From Castellaniella sp049651205 (GTDB lineage Bacteria; Pseudomonadota; Gammaproteobacteria; Burkholderiales; Burkholderiaceae_B): DNA of 64,000 bases. The stretch is from NCBI RefSeq assembly GCF_049651205.1, contig NZ_JBASBR010000007.1:124001-188000 (forward strand). The letters run 5' to 3'. The position numbers and the translations under genes are program-made. This document shows positions 17,676-25,892 of this stretch, piece by piece. How positions within the stretch are numbered: the first letter of the stretch is position 1; every line of letters starts with the position of its first letter. Below the pieces are notes generated by a model that saw only the letters and a list, made by a program, of their open reading frames with translations, searched no databases and had not been told where the DNA came from.

Positions 17676-17978
17676 TCAGGGGGGCGACAATCTGCCCTTG
17701 CGCGTGTCACGCCGATGCTCGGCGCGGCGCCGACGGGAGGCCAGTGGATCAAACACCAGCGGGCGGTACAGCTCAACACGGTCCTGATCATTCAACACAC
17801 GACTCAGCGTGCATCTTTCGCCATACACGCCGACGTCTGGCAAATGGTCGGTGAATTCGGGAAACACCTGAGAAAATCTACTGGCAGCAATGGCCTGCCC
17901 CACCGTACTGCCTTCAGGGAGATCCAGCGTTTGGCGCCACAAGGATGTGGGCGCCGCAAAGGCAATACTGATGCGCAT
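17676..17978 (-). CDS. RnfH-family ubiquitin-like protein (RatB-like)
   Basis: A 100-residue small protein of the RnfH/UPF0125 family, which has a ubiquitin-like beta-grasp fold. Seen: the N-terminal RISIAFAAP strand, LDLPEGSTVGQAIAAS, VGVYGERCTLSRVLNDQDRVELYRPL with the family's central motif, and a basic tail (RRRRAEHRRD). Its ATG follows the ratA stop directly (TAAATG), giving the ratA-ratB order known from E. coli yfjG-yfjF. Biochemical role is not established. No rnf electron-transport genes are nearby. Confidence 0.9.
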   Translation of the reverse strand: MRISIAFAAPTSLWRQTLDLPEGSTVGQAIAASRFSQVFPEFTDHLPDVGVYGERCTLSRVLNDQDRVELYRPLVFDPLASRRRRAEHRRDTRKGRLSPP

Positions 17979-18413
17979 TTAGGCTCCGTACACCGCATGA
18001 GCCCGCTGAGTGAACGAATCGATAAAACTGCTGGCAATACGATTGAACACCGGCCCGATCACAGCCGACAGGGCCCTGCTGGAAAACGCGTAATCCATGG
18101 TGTAGAGCACCTTGCACCCATCTTCGCCCAAGGGCAAAAACTGCCAATGCCCGGTAAGATTTGAAAATGGACCATCCACCAGGTGAAACACGATTTTATC
18201 CGGGTACTCGTGATCGTTGCGGGTAGTAAAGCTTTGATGAATACCGGCAAAATGAATATGCACGGTTGCTTGCATGCCCTGATCATTCTGCCACTGGACA
18301 TCCGCACCACCACACCAGGGCATGAATTCCGGATAACGTGCAACATCTGCCACCAGATCAAACATCTGGGCGTTAGAGAACGGAACAAGAACAGAACGCT
18401 GAATCGAAGGCAT
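17979..18413 (-). CDS. ratA: RatA / COQ10-type START-domain protein
   Basis: A 144-residue START-like (SRPBCC) protein. E. coli RatA was reported to block 50S-30S association, while the eukaryotic relative COQ10 binds ubiquinone; both names occur in annotation and the physiological role is not settled. Characteristic segments: SVLVPFSNAQMFDLVADVARYPEFMPWC and the C-terminal SSFIDSFTQRAHAVYG. The ATG at 18413 (protein MPSIQRS) was chosen; upstream in-frame codons run toward smpB. Divergent from smpB, the standard order in proteobacteria. Confidence 0.92.
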   Translation of the reverse strand: MPSIQRSVLVPFSNAQMFDLVADVARYPEFMPWCGGADVQWQNDQGMQATVHIHFAGIHQSFTTRNDHEYPDKIVFHLVDGPFSNLTGHWQFLPLGEDGCKVLYTMDYAFSSRALSAVIGPVFNRIASSFIDSFTQRAHAVYGA

Positions 18414-18486
18414 TGAGAAGTCGTTTGGGCAGATTGTTACGCTAGAATGGAAGGATTTTATCAGTGTGTACCCGGGCCTTAAAAAT

Positions 18487-18948
18487 ATGAGCATTGTAGA
18501 TAACCGCAAAGCCACCCACGACTACTTCATCGAAGAGCGCTTTGAGGCCGGGCTGGTGCTGGAGGGTTGGGAAGTCAAGGCAATCCGTGCCGGCCACGTG
18601 CAGCTAAAAGAAAGCTATGTGATCGTGCGCGACGGCGCCATCTGGATCATCGGGATGCATATCAGCCCCTTGCCCACCGCCTCGACACACATCCACCCCA
18701 ATGCCACGCGCACCCGGAAACTGCTGCTTCACAGCCATGAAATCAGCAAGTTGATTGGCAAGGTTGAACAGCGCGGCTACGCCTTGATACCACTGAACCT
18801 GCATTACAAAGGGGGGCGGATCAAGCTGGACTTTGGGCTTGGGCGTGGCAAAAAACTGCACGACAAACGTGACACCCAACGCGATAAAGACTGGGCGCGC
18901 GAAAAAGAACGCCTGATGAAGCACGACACCCGCCAACCCCGCACCTGA
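18487..18948 (+). CDS. smpB: SsrA-binding protein SmpB
   Basis: tmRNA partner needed for trans-translation rescue of stalled ribosomes. 153 residues, normal size. Seen: NRKATHDYFIEERFEAGLVL near the N-terminus, GWEVKAIRAGHVQLKESYV, RTRKLLLH, and the basic C-terminal tail GKKLHDKRDTQRDKDWAREK that enters the decoding centre. ATG at 18487 begins MSIVDNRK; a few in-frame codons exist upstream but have no family match. Confidence 0.97.
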   Translation: MSIVDNRKATHDYFIEERFEAGLVLEGWEVKAIRAGHVQLKESYVIVRDGAIWIIGMHISPLPTASTHIHPNATRTRKLLLHSHEISKLIGKVEQRGYALIPLNLHYKGGRIKLDFGLGRGKKLHDKRDTQRDKDWAREKERLMKHDTRQPRT

Positions 18949-18959
18949 GGCAAGTGGCA

Positions 18960-18997
18960 GAGGCAACAGCATGGCATCCATGCAGCACGGCAGCCTC
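18960..18997. terminator. Compound hairpin between convergent smpB and ogt-like gene
   Basis: Inner perfect stem GCATGG/CCATGC (18969-18974 with 18978-18983) inside an outer GAGGC/GCCTC pairing (18960-18964 with 18993-18997). It sits between two converging genes; no T-run, so only a possible terminator. Confidence 0.3.
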
Positions 18998-19010
18998 TAT
19001 TGCCAAGCGA

Positions 19011-19712
19011 CTAGACACCGATCTGCAGGCCTTCGAGCCTGAGCAGCTTCATCTTGCGATCAAGCCCGCCACCATAGCCGTTAAGCGTGCCATCACGGGC
19101 CAAAATACGGTGGCACGGAATAATGATGCTGATGGGATTGCTGCCTACTGCTGCGCCGGCAGCGCGCCCGTGGCCGGCCGTCATCCCGGCTTTTTCTGCA
19201 AGTTGTCCGTAAGACAGGGTGGCACCAAACGGCACCTCTAGCAGAGCCAGCCAGATTTTCTTCTGAAATGGCGTGCCTTGAGGATCAAGCGACAGCTTGA
19301 ACCGTTGTCGCCGGCCTTGCCAGTATTCTTGCAGCTGAGTGCCTGCAGCTTCGCAGACAGCCTGAACATTTGCCGGTACCTGAGGTTGCAGCCACTGAAC
19401 TGCTGGAACCGGTGCCTCATCTTGTTCAAGTGCTGGAATGGGTTGCTGGACGTCGTGGCGGCCCTGCAAACCCGGCAAGACTGCATTTACCAAGGATTGC
19501 GGGGAGCCTACCCGCAAACTGCGGCTTGGGTGACCCTCGCACACGCCAGCTGAAGGCTGGGTAACGATCGCAGTGGCTGCCGGGACGCCCGGCACTTGCG
19601 GGCAATCGCGCTGATCAGTGAAATGCAGACCACAAAGCCCCGACCTGCTGGCAGACAGCAGAATCGGGCCCAGTGGAGAGGCCACAAGCGCATGAAAGGC
19701 TGTGTGTGCCAT
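19011..19712 (-). CDS. Methylated-DNA--protein-cysteine methyltransferase, with internal insertion
   Basis: DNA-repair protein that removes O6-alkyl groups from guanine by suicidal transfer to its own Cys. 233 residues. The catalytic domain is complete: LEVPFGATLSYGQLAEKAG, the Arg-finger region, and the active-site IIIPCHRILARDG (Cys200), with LNGYGGGLDRKMKLLRLEG after it. The N-terminal domain is split: residues 1-35 match its beginning, then about 75 residues (about 40-118) of Pro/Gln/Val/Ala-rich sequence without family resemblance precede the helix that restarts at VCEAAGTQLQEYWQGRR. Typical Ogt proteins have about 160-180 residues, so the excess is this insert. No Ada AraC domain. Confidence 0.88.
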   Translation of the reverse strand: MAHTAFHALVASPLGPILLSASRSGLCGLHFTDQRDCPQVPGVPAATAIVTQPSAGVCEGHPSRSLRVGSPQSLVNAVLPGLQGRHDVQQPIPALEQDEAPVPAVQWLQPQVPANVQAVCEAAGTQLQEYWQGRRQRFKLSLDPQGTPFQKKIWLALLEVPFGATLSYGQLAEKAGMTAGHGRAAGAAVGSNPISIIIPCHRILARDGTLNGYGGGLDRKMKLLRLEGLQIGV

Positions 19713-19730
19713 TGATTACACCTCTTTGTG

Positions 19731-22109
19731 TCAGGCAGCTACCCGCGTATCAGCCAGCTTCTGCCAAGTGTCGACCACCGTATCGGGGTTCAGTGACATC
19801 GACAAAATGCCTTCGTCACGCAGCCACTGCGCGAGATCGGGGTGGTCGCTGGGGCCTTGGCCGCAAATACCCACATACTTGCCAGCTTTCAGGCAGGCCT
19901 GAATGGCACGGCGCAGCATGAACTGCACGGCAGGGTCACGCTCGTCGAAGTCGGCGGCCAAAAGCTCCATCCCGGAATCACGATCCAGGCCCAGTGTCAG
20001 TTGCGTCATGTCGTTGGAGCCAATCGAGAAGCCATCAAAAAACTGCAGGAACTCATCAGCCAGGATGGCATTGGACGGCACTTCGCACATCATGATCAGG
20101 CGCAAGCCGTTTTCGCCCCGCTTCAGGCCATGGCTGGCCAGGAGATCGACAACACGCCCGGCCTGAGCCAGCGTGCGGACAAACGGCACCATGATCTCGA
20201 CATTGGTGAGGCCCATCTCGTCGCGCACCTTTTTAAGCGCTTCGCATTCCATTCGGAAGCACTCGGCGAAGTCTTCGGCGATATAGCGCGATGCGCCACG
20301 AAATCCGAGCATCGGGTTTTCTTCTTCGGGCTCGTAGCGCGAGCCGCCTACCAGCTTCCGGTACTCGTTGGATTTGAAATCGGACAGACGGACGATGACA
20401 GGCTTGGGATAGAACGCCGCACCGATGGTGGCAATGCCTTCGGCCAGCTTCTCGACAAAGAAGGCACGCGGGCTGGCATAACCACGGGCAGCTGACTCGA
20501 CGGCCTTTTTGAGGTCGCTATCCACGTTGGGATAATCGAGAATTGCCTTGGGGTGTACGTTGATATTGTTGTTGATGATGAACTCAAGGCGAGCCAGCCC
20601 CACCCCGCTATTGGGGATCTGGGAGAAATCAAATGCCAGCTGGGGATTGCCGACGTTCATCATGACTTTCAGGCCAATATCGGGCATTTCGCCCCAGCGA
20701 ACTTCCTCGATCTCGGTTTCGATCAGGCCATCATAAATATGGCCTTCGTCGCCTTCGGCGCAGGACACCGTGACCTCGCGGCCATTGGCCAACACATCGG
20801 TGGCATCTGCACAGCCCACCACAGCAGGAATGCCGAGCTCGCGTGCAATGATGGCTGCATGGCACGTGCGGCCCCCGCGGTTGGTGACAATCGCCGAAGC
20901 CAGCTTCATGACGGGTTCCCAGTTGGGGTCGGTCATGTCGGTAACGAGGATATCGCCTGCGCGAACCTTGTCCATTTCGGAGGCATCCGCCACCACACGA
21001 ACGGTACCGGAACCGATCTTCTGCCCGATGGCACGCCCCCGGACCAGAACATCACCCGTGGCTTTCAGGCGATAGCGCTCTTGGACGTCGTGGTGACCTT
21101 GCTGGGACTTCACGGTTTCCGGGCGAGCTTGCAGGATATACAACTTGCCGTCTACACCATCACGGCCCCACTCGATATCCATGGGCCGCTGATAGTGGTC
21201 TTCGATGATCGTTGCGTAGCGTGCGAGTTCGATGATTTCTTCATCGTTCAGCGAATAGCGGTTGCGCTCGGAGGCGGGCACCTCGATGGTGCGCACCGCG
21301 TGCCCGGAGGTCCGTTGCTCGTCGAACTCCATCTTGATCAGTTTTGAGCCAATGCGCCGACCGATGATCGGATAGTGACCGGCAGCCAATGTGGGCTTGA
21401 ACACGTAGAACTCATCGGGATTGACGGCCCCTTGAACCACGGTTTCACCCAAGCCATACGACGAGGTGATGAACACCACATCTTTAAATCCGGATTCGGT
21501 ATCAAGGGTGAACATCACTCCGGCACTGCCCTTATCGGACCGCACCATGCGCTGGATACCCGCTGACAGAGCAACGTCGGCATGTGCATAGCCTTTATGT
21601 ACGCGGTACGAAATAGCGCGGTCGTTATACAGCGAAGCGAACACGTGGCGGATTTTCTCGAGTACGTCGGTGATGCCGACCACATTGAGATAGGTTTCTT
21701 GCTGACCGGCAAACGAAGCATCGGGCAAGTCTTCGGCAGTGGCCGATGAACGCACGGCAAACGAGCCTTTGCCATCCGCATCCAACTGGGCAAACGCTTC
21801 CTGGATGGCCTGCTCGAAGGCAGCCGGAAACGGCGTGTCGATAATCCACTGGCGAATCTCTGCGCCAGCAGTGGCGAGCTCGCGCACATCGTCGGCATTC
21901 AGCGTATCCAGCCGCGTCTTGATGCGGGCATCCAGGCCTGTTGCCTGCAGAAAATCACGGAAGGCATCCGCAGTGGTTGCAAAACCACCCGGCACGCGCA
22001 CACCGGCGCTGGCCAGCTGGCTGATCATTTCACCCAGCGAAGCGTTTTTGCCCCCAACGGAGTCAACATCCGACATGCGGAGCTGCTCGAACGATACAAC
22101 ATACGACAT
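19731..22109 (-). CDS. ppsA: Phosphoenolpyruvate synthase
   Basis: Makes phosphoenolpyruvate from pyruvate and ATP (releasing AMP and phosphate), the entry to gluconeogenesis. 792 residues. N-terminal ATP-grasp domain with VGGKNASLGEMI and SSATAEDLPDASFAGQQ; central swivelling domain with the phospho-histidine in GGRTCHAAIIARELG, whose Thr next to the His is the residue phosphorylated by PpsR; C-terminal TIM barrel with FSIGSNDMTQLTLGLDRDSG and ICGQGPSDHPDLAQWL. ATG 22109 is preceded by AAAGGTGA; the frame remains open 144 bases further but only into the intergenic region. Divergent from its regulator ppsR. Confidence 0.97.
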   Translation of the reverse strand: MSYVVSFEQLRMSDVDSVGGKNASLGEMISQLASAGVRVPGGFATTADAFRDFLQATGLDARIKTRLDTLNADDVRELATAGAEIRQWIIDTPFPAAFEQAIQEAFAQLDADGKGSFAVRSSATAEDLPDASFAGQQETYLNVVGITDVLEKIRHVFASLYNDRAISYRVHKGYAHADVALSAGIQRMVRSDKGSAGVMFTLDTESGFKDVVFITSSYGLGETVVQGAVNPDEFYVFKPTLAAGHYPIIGRRIGSKLIKMEFDEQRTSGHAVRTIEVPASERNRYSLNDEEIIELARYATIIEDHYQRPMDIEWGRDGVDGKLYILQARPETVKSQQGHHDVQERYRLKATGDVLVRGRAIGQKIGSGTVRVVADASEMDKVRAGDILVTDMTDPNWEPVMKLASAIVTNRGGRTCHAAIIARELGIPAVVGCADATDVLANGREVTVSCAEGDEGHIYDGLIETEIEEVRWGEMPDIGLKVMMNVGNPQLAFDFSQIPNSGVGLARLEFIINNNINVHPKAILDYPNVDSDLKKAVESAARGYASPRAFFVEKLAEGIATIGAAFYPKPVIVRLSDFKSNEYRKLVGGSRYEPEEENPMLGFRGASRYIAEDFAECFRMECEALKKVRDEMGLTNVEIMVPFVRTLAQAGRVVDLLASHGLKRGENGLRLIMMCEVPSNAILADEFLQFFDGFSIGSNDMTQLTLGLDRDSGMELLAADFDERDPAVQFMLRRAIQACLKAGKYVGICGQGPSDHPDLAQWLRDEGILSMSLNPDTVVDTWQKLADTRVAA

Positions 22110-22331
22110 GATGTCACCTTTGAGATAGAGAAAGCGTGTTTGCCCGACACACGTGATCTGCAGCAAAATGGCTGCACACAACGCGCTGTTGCGCCTGGTT
22201 GGCTGCATAGGCAGCAGCCCAAGCGCAGCAGGCGAGCGACATGTGTCTGGCAAACCAGCCTTGCCTCACCAACGGGTGACTGGTAACCTTCGCGGATTGT
22301 ACCGTTTCTGACGCCAGCTGGCTCAAAATCC
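22110..22331. promoter_or_regulatory. ppsA / ppsR divergent control region with long inverted repeat
   Basis: 222 bp between the two starts. It holds an imperfect inverted repeat: 22138-22154 (GTTTGCCCGACACACGT) matches the reverse complement of 22239-22255 at 15 of 17 positions, arms 84 bp apart. A smaller dyad, GGCTGC/GCAGCC (22201-22206 and 22214-22219), lies between the arms. Spaced identical half-sites could be operators for one regulator acting on both genes, or could fold in the ppsA leader. No convincing -35/-10 pair was identified. Confidence 0.5.
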
Positions 22332-23165
22332 ATGACGAACCCCGCTCCCGAACGTCCTGTCTTCATCGTTTCAGACAGCACCGGCATCACTGCCGAAACC
22401 TTCAGCCACGCAGTGCTGTCGCAATTTGAAGAAATCGCGTTCCAAGCGGTTCGACTGCCGTTTATTGACTCGGTCGAAAAAGCCGATGCTGCAGCACGCC
22501 GCATCTCCCAGTGCGCCACCCAGGACGGCCAGCCTCCTTTGGTATTCAGCACCCTGGTAGATCCGGATATCGCCGATCGTATCCGGCAAGTGCCCTGCAT
22601 TTTTCTAGATCTGTTCGGTGCCTTTGTCGAGCATCTCGAAGGTGTACTGGGCGTCAAATCCAACCGCTCAGTGGGCCGTTCGCATACCAACGGCTTATCC
22701 AAGCAGTACAACAGCCGCATCGAAGCCATCAATTTCAGCCTGGCACACGACGACGGGCAATACGTTCAGGGGCTCGAGCAAGCCGACGTCATCTTGGTGG
22801 GTGTCTCGCGCTGCGGAAAAACCCCCACCAGCCTGTACCTGGCCATGCAGTACGCAGTCAAGGCAGCCAATTACCCCTTGATCCCAGAAGACTTCGACCG
22901 CGGTGCCCTACCGGCTACATTGCTGCCCTTTCGGCGCAAGTTGTTTGGATTATCCATCCAGCCAGAGCGCCTGTCAGAGGTGCGCAACGAGCGTCGCCCC
23001 CACAGCACCTATGCGTCGCTCAAGCAATGCCGCCAGGAAATTGCCGACGCCGAGCGCCTGATGCGCATCGAAAACATCCCCTGGTTATCCACCACCACCC
23101 GCTCCATCGAAGAAATTTCCACCAAGATACTCGACGAAGTGGGCCTGGACCGCACCACATATTAA
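22332..23165 (+). CDS. ppsR: PEP synthase regulatory protein (bifunctional kinase/pyrophosphorylase)
   Basis: DUF299 protein of 277 residues that inactivates PpsA by ADP-dependent phosphorylation of the Thr beside its catalytic His and reactivates it by phosphate-dependent removal. Seen: VFIVSDSTGITAETFSHAVLSQF at the N-terminus (shown in part), NRSVGRSHTNGL, and the P-loop GVSRCGKTPTSLYLA. Pairing with ppsA on the opposite strand confirms the PpsA rather than the PPDK specificity. Confidence 0.96.
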   Translation: MTNPAPERPVFIVSDSTGITAETFSHAVLSQFEEIAFQAVRLPFIDSVEKADAAARRISQCATQDGQPPLVFSTLVDPDIADRIRQVPCIFLDLFGAFVEHLEGVLGVKSNRSVGRSHTNGLSKQYNSRIEAINFSLAHDDGQYVQGLEQADVILVGVSRCGKTPTSLYLAMQYAVKAANYPLIPEDFDRGALPATLLPFRRKLFGLSIQPERLSEVRNERRPHSTYASLKQCRQEIADAERLMRIENIPWLSTTTRSIEEISTKILDEVGLDRTTY

Positions 23166-23196
23166 GCAGGCCACTCGTCAGCAGGCCATCAGACAA

Positions 23197-23212
23197 CAGG
23201 GCTGGCGCCCTG
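23197..23212. terminator. Short hairpin between ppsR and the convergent methyltransferase gene
   Basis: CAGGGC / GCCCTG with a 4-base loop, directly beside the stop of the minus-strand gene. No T-run follows on either strand; possible weak terminator. Confidence 0.3.
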
Positions 23213-24010
23213 CTACTGGCTTTGCTGCCTGCGTTGCTCAAACAGGCACACTGCGGCAGCGGCGGCAACGTTAAGTGATTCAATCCCCTCAGCCTGAGGA
23301 ATATGTATCCGCAAGGCTGCCTGCGTCAGCAAATCGGGCGCAACACCCCTGCCCTCATTGCCAAACAGCCACGCACATGGCTGGCGTAGATCCTGCTGAT
23401 ACAAAGAGCTGGCCGTTTCGAGCGTGGTGGCTGCCAGCGGGATATCCATCCGCGTCAACAAAGCCGAAAGATCCACATGCTCGTGCACCCGGATGGCAAA
23501 GTGAGCGCCCTGGCCGCTGCGCAATACTTTGGGTGACCAAGCACTGGCACAACCGGAAGACAAAAAGGCATCTGCCAACCCGGCGGCGGCTGCCGTCCGC
23601 AGCAAGGTACCGAGATTACCCGGATCCTGCACCCTGTCCAGGCACAGGCAGCCTTGCGTGACACGCGCCGGCAGGCTGACCAAAGGGGTTTCTACCAAAA
23701 AAAATATAGCAGGCCCGTGTTGTACCTGTGAGAGCAACTGAGCCAGATGGTCTTCGAGGACGATTCTGCGAGTCCCCTCGCACTGTTGCCACAGGGGCTT
23801 GACCCAGCCCGGTGCGCGCGCCTGAATATCCTCGCTGACAATCAGTGCCTCGGGCACACCAAACTGTGTCAACCAGGCCCGGCACAGATGCTCGCCTTCA
23901 AGCAATATGCGGGTTTCACGCTGACCCGGGCGCCCTTGCGCAAGCCGAAGCCAGAAGCGGAAATCCGGATTATCTCTGGACGCAAGATGGCGGACAGAAA
24001 TGGGGTTCAT
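23213..24010 (-). CDS. TrmH/SpoU-family RNA 2'-O-methyltransferase
   Basis: A 265-residue SPOUT methyltransferase. The knot motifs are present: motif 1 LDRVQDPGNLGTLLRTAAA with the catalytic Arg region, motif 2 WLFGNEGRGVAPDLL, and motif 3 IHIPQAEGIESLNVAAAAAV. An N-terminal substrate-binding domain (FWLRLAQGR, RILLEGEHLCRAWL) resembles the RlmB/TsnR type, so a ribosomal RNA target is likely, but the exact nucleotide cannot be told. ATG 24010 overlaps the rnhB stop by ATGA, which decides the start over a longer frame from 24070. Distal gene of the lpx-rnhB cluster. Confidence 0.92.
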   Translation of the reverse strand: MNPISVRHLASRDNPDFRFWLRLAQGRPGQRETRILLEGEHLCRAWLTQFGVPEALIVSEDIQARAPGWVKPLWQQCEGTRRIVLEDHLAQLLSQVQHGPAIFFLVETPLVSLPARVTQGCLCLDRVQDPGNLGTLLRTAAAAGLADAFLSSGCASAWSPKVLRSGQGAHFAIRVHEHVDLSALLTRMDIPLAATTLETASSLYQQDLRQPCAWLFGNEGRGVAPDLLTQAALRIHIPQAEGIESLNVAAAAAVCLFEQRRQQSQ

Positions 24011-24624
24011 GTGGCCACCGGCATCAGGCTGCGGCGCACTGGCGCAAAGCTGCGCCGATGCTCTGGACACGGGCCGTATCGCACCAGTTGCGCCAAATGA
24101 AACGCAGTGCCATAGCCCTTGTGCCGATCAAAACCGTATTCCGGAAACTGTTGGTGCAGTTCCAGACAGTAGGCGTCCCGTGCGGTTTTAGCCAAGATGG
24201 AGGCTGCTGAAATCTCGGCAATCAGTGCATCCCCCTGAACAATCGCCTGGGCCTGGCATGGCAAGCCAGCCGGCAAGCGGTTGCCATCCACCAAAATGCG
24301 CTGTGGCATCACAGTCAGCAGTTGGCAGGCCGTTCGCATGGCCTGCAAGGTGGCCTGCAAGATATTGATCTTATCAATCTCCTGGGCGCTGGCACTACTG
24401 ATTGCCCAGGCCACCGCCTGTGCCTTGATCTGCACCGCCAGCAGCTCTCTTTGTCTGGCGGATAATTTCTTTGAATCCGCCAGGCCGGCCACAGGCCGGG
24501 CCGGATCCAGAATGACGGCAGCGGCAAACACCGGACCGGCCAAGGGGCCACGACCGGCTTCATCCACCCCTGCTGTCAGAGGTGCGGCGCACACCAACAA
24601 ATCAAGCTGCTCAGCCACGGCCAC
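24007..24624 (-). CDS. rnhB: Ribonuclease HII
   Basis: Removes ribonucleotides from DNA and RNA from RNA-DNA hybrids. 205 residues. The acidic active site is visible in TAGVDEAGRGPLAGPVFAAA (Asp and Glu), DSKKLSARQR, LVDGN and the ALIAEISAASILAKTARD run; the GYGTAFHLAQL segment before the C-terminus is typical for type II. It starts with GTG at 24624 inside the end of lpxB (14-base overlap); another GTG two codons later is an alternative. Confidence 0.95.
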   Translation of the reverse strand: MAVAEQLDLLVCAAPLTAGVDEAGRGPLAGPVFAAAVILDPARPVAGLADSKKLSARQRELLAVQIKAQAVAWAISSASAQEIDKINILQATLQAMRTACQLLTVMPQRILVDGNRLPAGLPCQAQAIVQGDALIAEISAASILAKTARDAYCLELHQQFPEYGFDRHKGYGTAFHLAQLVRYGPCPEHRRSFAPVRRSLMPVAT

Positions 24625-25828
24625 ACACCCCCAAAATGGCCTGCGCCGCCAGAAGTGGCGTGTCGCGGCTTAATGCATGGTGCAACGCAGTGAAACGCTG
24701 CGCCACCTGTTGCCTACGTGCGACGTCCGTCAGTGCGGTCCAGGTGTGCTCGGCCAACGCTTCAGGCGTAGCCGCTTCTTGTAAAAGCTCTGGCACGACA
24801 AATTCGCGTTCGAGGATATTGGGTAAGCCAACCCACGGCAGGCTGGGGGCCGTCTGACCGGACTTCCAGGCCATGATTCGGCGCATCCAGGGACTGATCA
24901 CATAGGAGATCACCAAGGGCCGTTTGAACAAGGCCGCTTCGAGCGTGGCTGTCCCGCTGGCGACCAGAACAGCATCCGCCGCTTCCATCGCATGCCAGGC
25001 AACGGGCCAATCGAGGGAATCCAATCCATCTGCCCGCGCGCCTCCCAGCGTCGGTGGTGTGTCGAGAACACGGCAATGATTCAGTGGGAACTGCTGAAAA
25101 ATACGCTGAAATTGCGCCTTGCGCTGCGCATTGACGACAGGCACGATCACCTGCAAATCGGGGTCTTGCTTTTGCAGCAAGGCTGCTGCCTGCAAAAACC
25201 GTGGGGCGAGCCATTTGATTTCAGACTCACGACTACCCGGCATCAAGGCCAGCACACGGGCCTGGGGAGCAATACCCAATGCCTGGCGGGCTGCCGCGCG
25301 ATCGGGCTGCGAGGGAATCAGTTGAGCCAGAGGATGTCCCACATACGTTACCGGCACCCCTTGCTCTTGGTAAAGATCCACCTCAAAGGGAAACAGCACT
25401 AACATATGGGACACTGCCCGGCGAATCTGATGAATGCGCTCAAAGCGCCAGGCCCAGATCGAGGGCCCCACAAAATGCACGGTAGGAATGCCCGCCTGAT
25501 GCAGTTGCTCTTCGAGGCGTAGATTAAAGTCGGGTGCATCCACACCCACAAACACGTCTGGTCGCTGTGCCAGCACCTGGCGACGTGTGTCCCGCCACGT
25601 GTGGATCAACCGCGGGGCCTGACGGATTGCATCGACGTACCCGAACACGGACAAGGCATCCATGGGATGCCAAGCCTTGAGCCCTGCCTTAAGCATGGCG
25701 GGCCCGCCAATACCTGCTGCCTGCAAGTGCGGCTGCCTGACCTGCAAGCCCTGCATCATCCGTGCGGCCAGGAGGTCACCCGAGGGCTCTCCGGCTACCA
25801 CAGCAAGCTGCATGGCCGAGGTGGTCAT
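24611..25828 (-). CDS. lpxB: Lipid-A-disaccharide synthase
   Basis: Peripheral membrane glycosyltransferase that joins UDP-2,3-diacylglucosamine and lipid X into the lipid A disaccharide. 405 residues. Motifs: AVVAGEPSGDLLAARM at the N-terminus, VDAPDFNLRLE, HFVGPSIWAWRFERI, PFEVDLY, TYVGHPLAQ, LMPGSRESEIKWLAPRFLQA, and VASGTATLEAALFKRPLVISY. ATG 25828 has a GGAG site at 8-base spacing; the longer frame from 25936 would run into lpxA. Gene order fabZ-lpxA-lpxB is conserved. Confidence 0.96.
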   Translation of the reverse strand: MTTSAMQLAVVAGEPSGDLLAARMMQGLQVRQPHLQAAGIGGPAMLKAGLKAWHPMDALSVFGYVDAIRQAPRLIHTWRDTRRQVLAQRPDVFVGVDAPDFNLRLEEQLHQAGIPTVHFVGPSIWAWRFERIHQIRRAVSHMLVLFPFEVDLYQEQGVPVTYVGHPLAQLIPSQPDRAAARQALGIAPQARVLALMPGSRESEIKWLAPRFLQAAALLQKQDPDLQVIVPVVNAQRKAQFQRIFQQFPLNHCRVLDTPPTLGGARADGLDSLDWPVAWHAMEAADAVLVASGTATLEAALFKRPLVISYVISPWMRRIMAWKSGQTAPSLPWVGLPNILEREFVVPELLQEAATPEALAEHTWTALTDVARRQQVAQRFTALHHALSRDTPLLAAQAILGVCGRG

Positions 25829-25892
25829 GACTGCACTCCGCAGGCGTCTTTTGCCCTGCAGGCTTTGCACAGGACACCGCCGGCCGAGCGTG

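Noticed and set aside
17676..18413. ratA-rnfH as a toxin-antitoxin module
   Set aside because: The toxin label comes from overexpression of E. coli RatA; the pair is a conserved core locus next to smpB and neither protein looks like an antitoxin.
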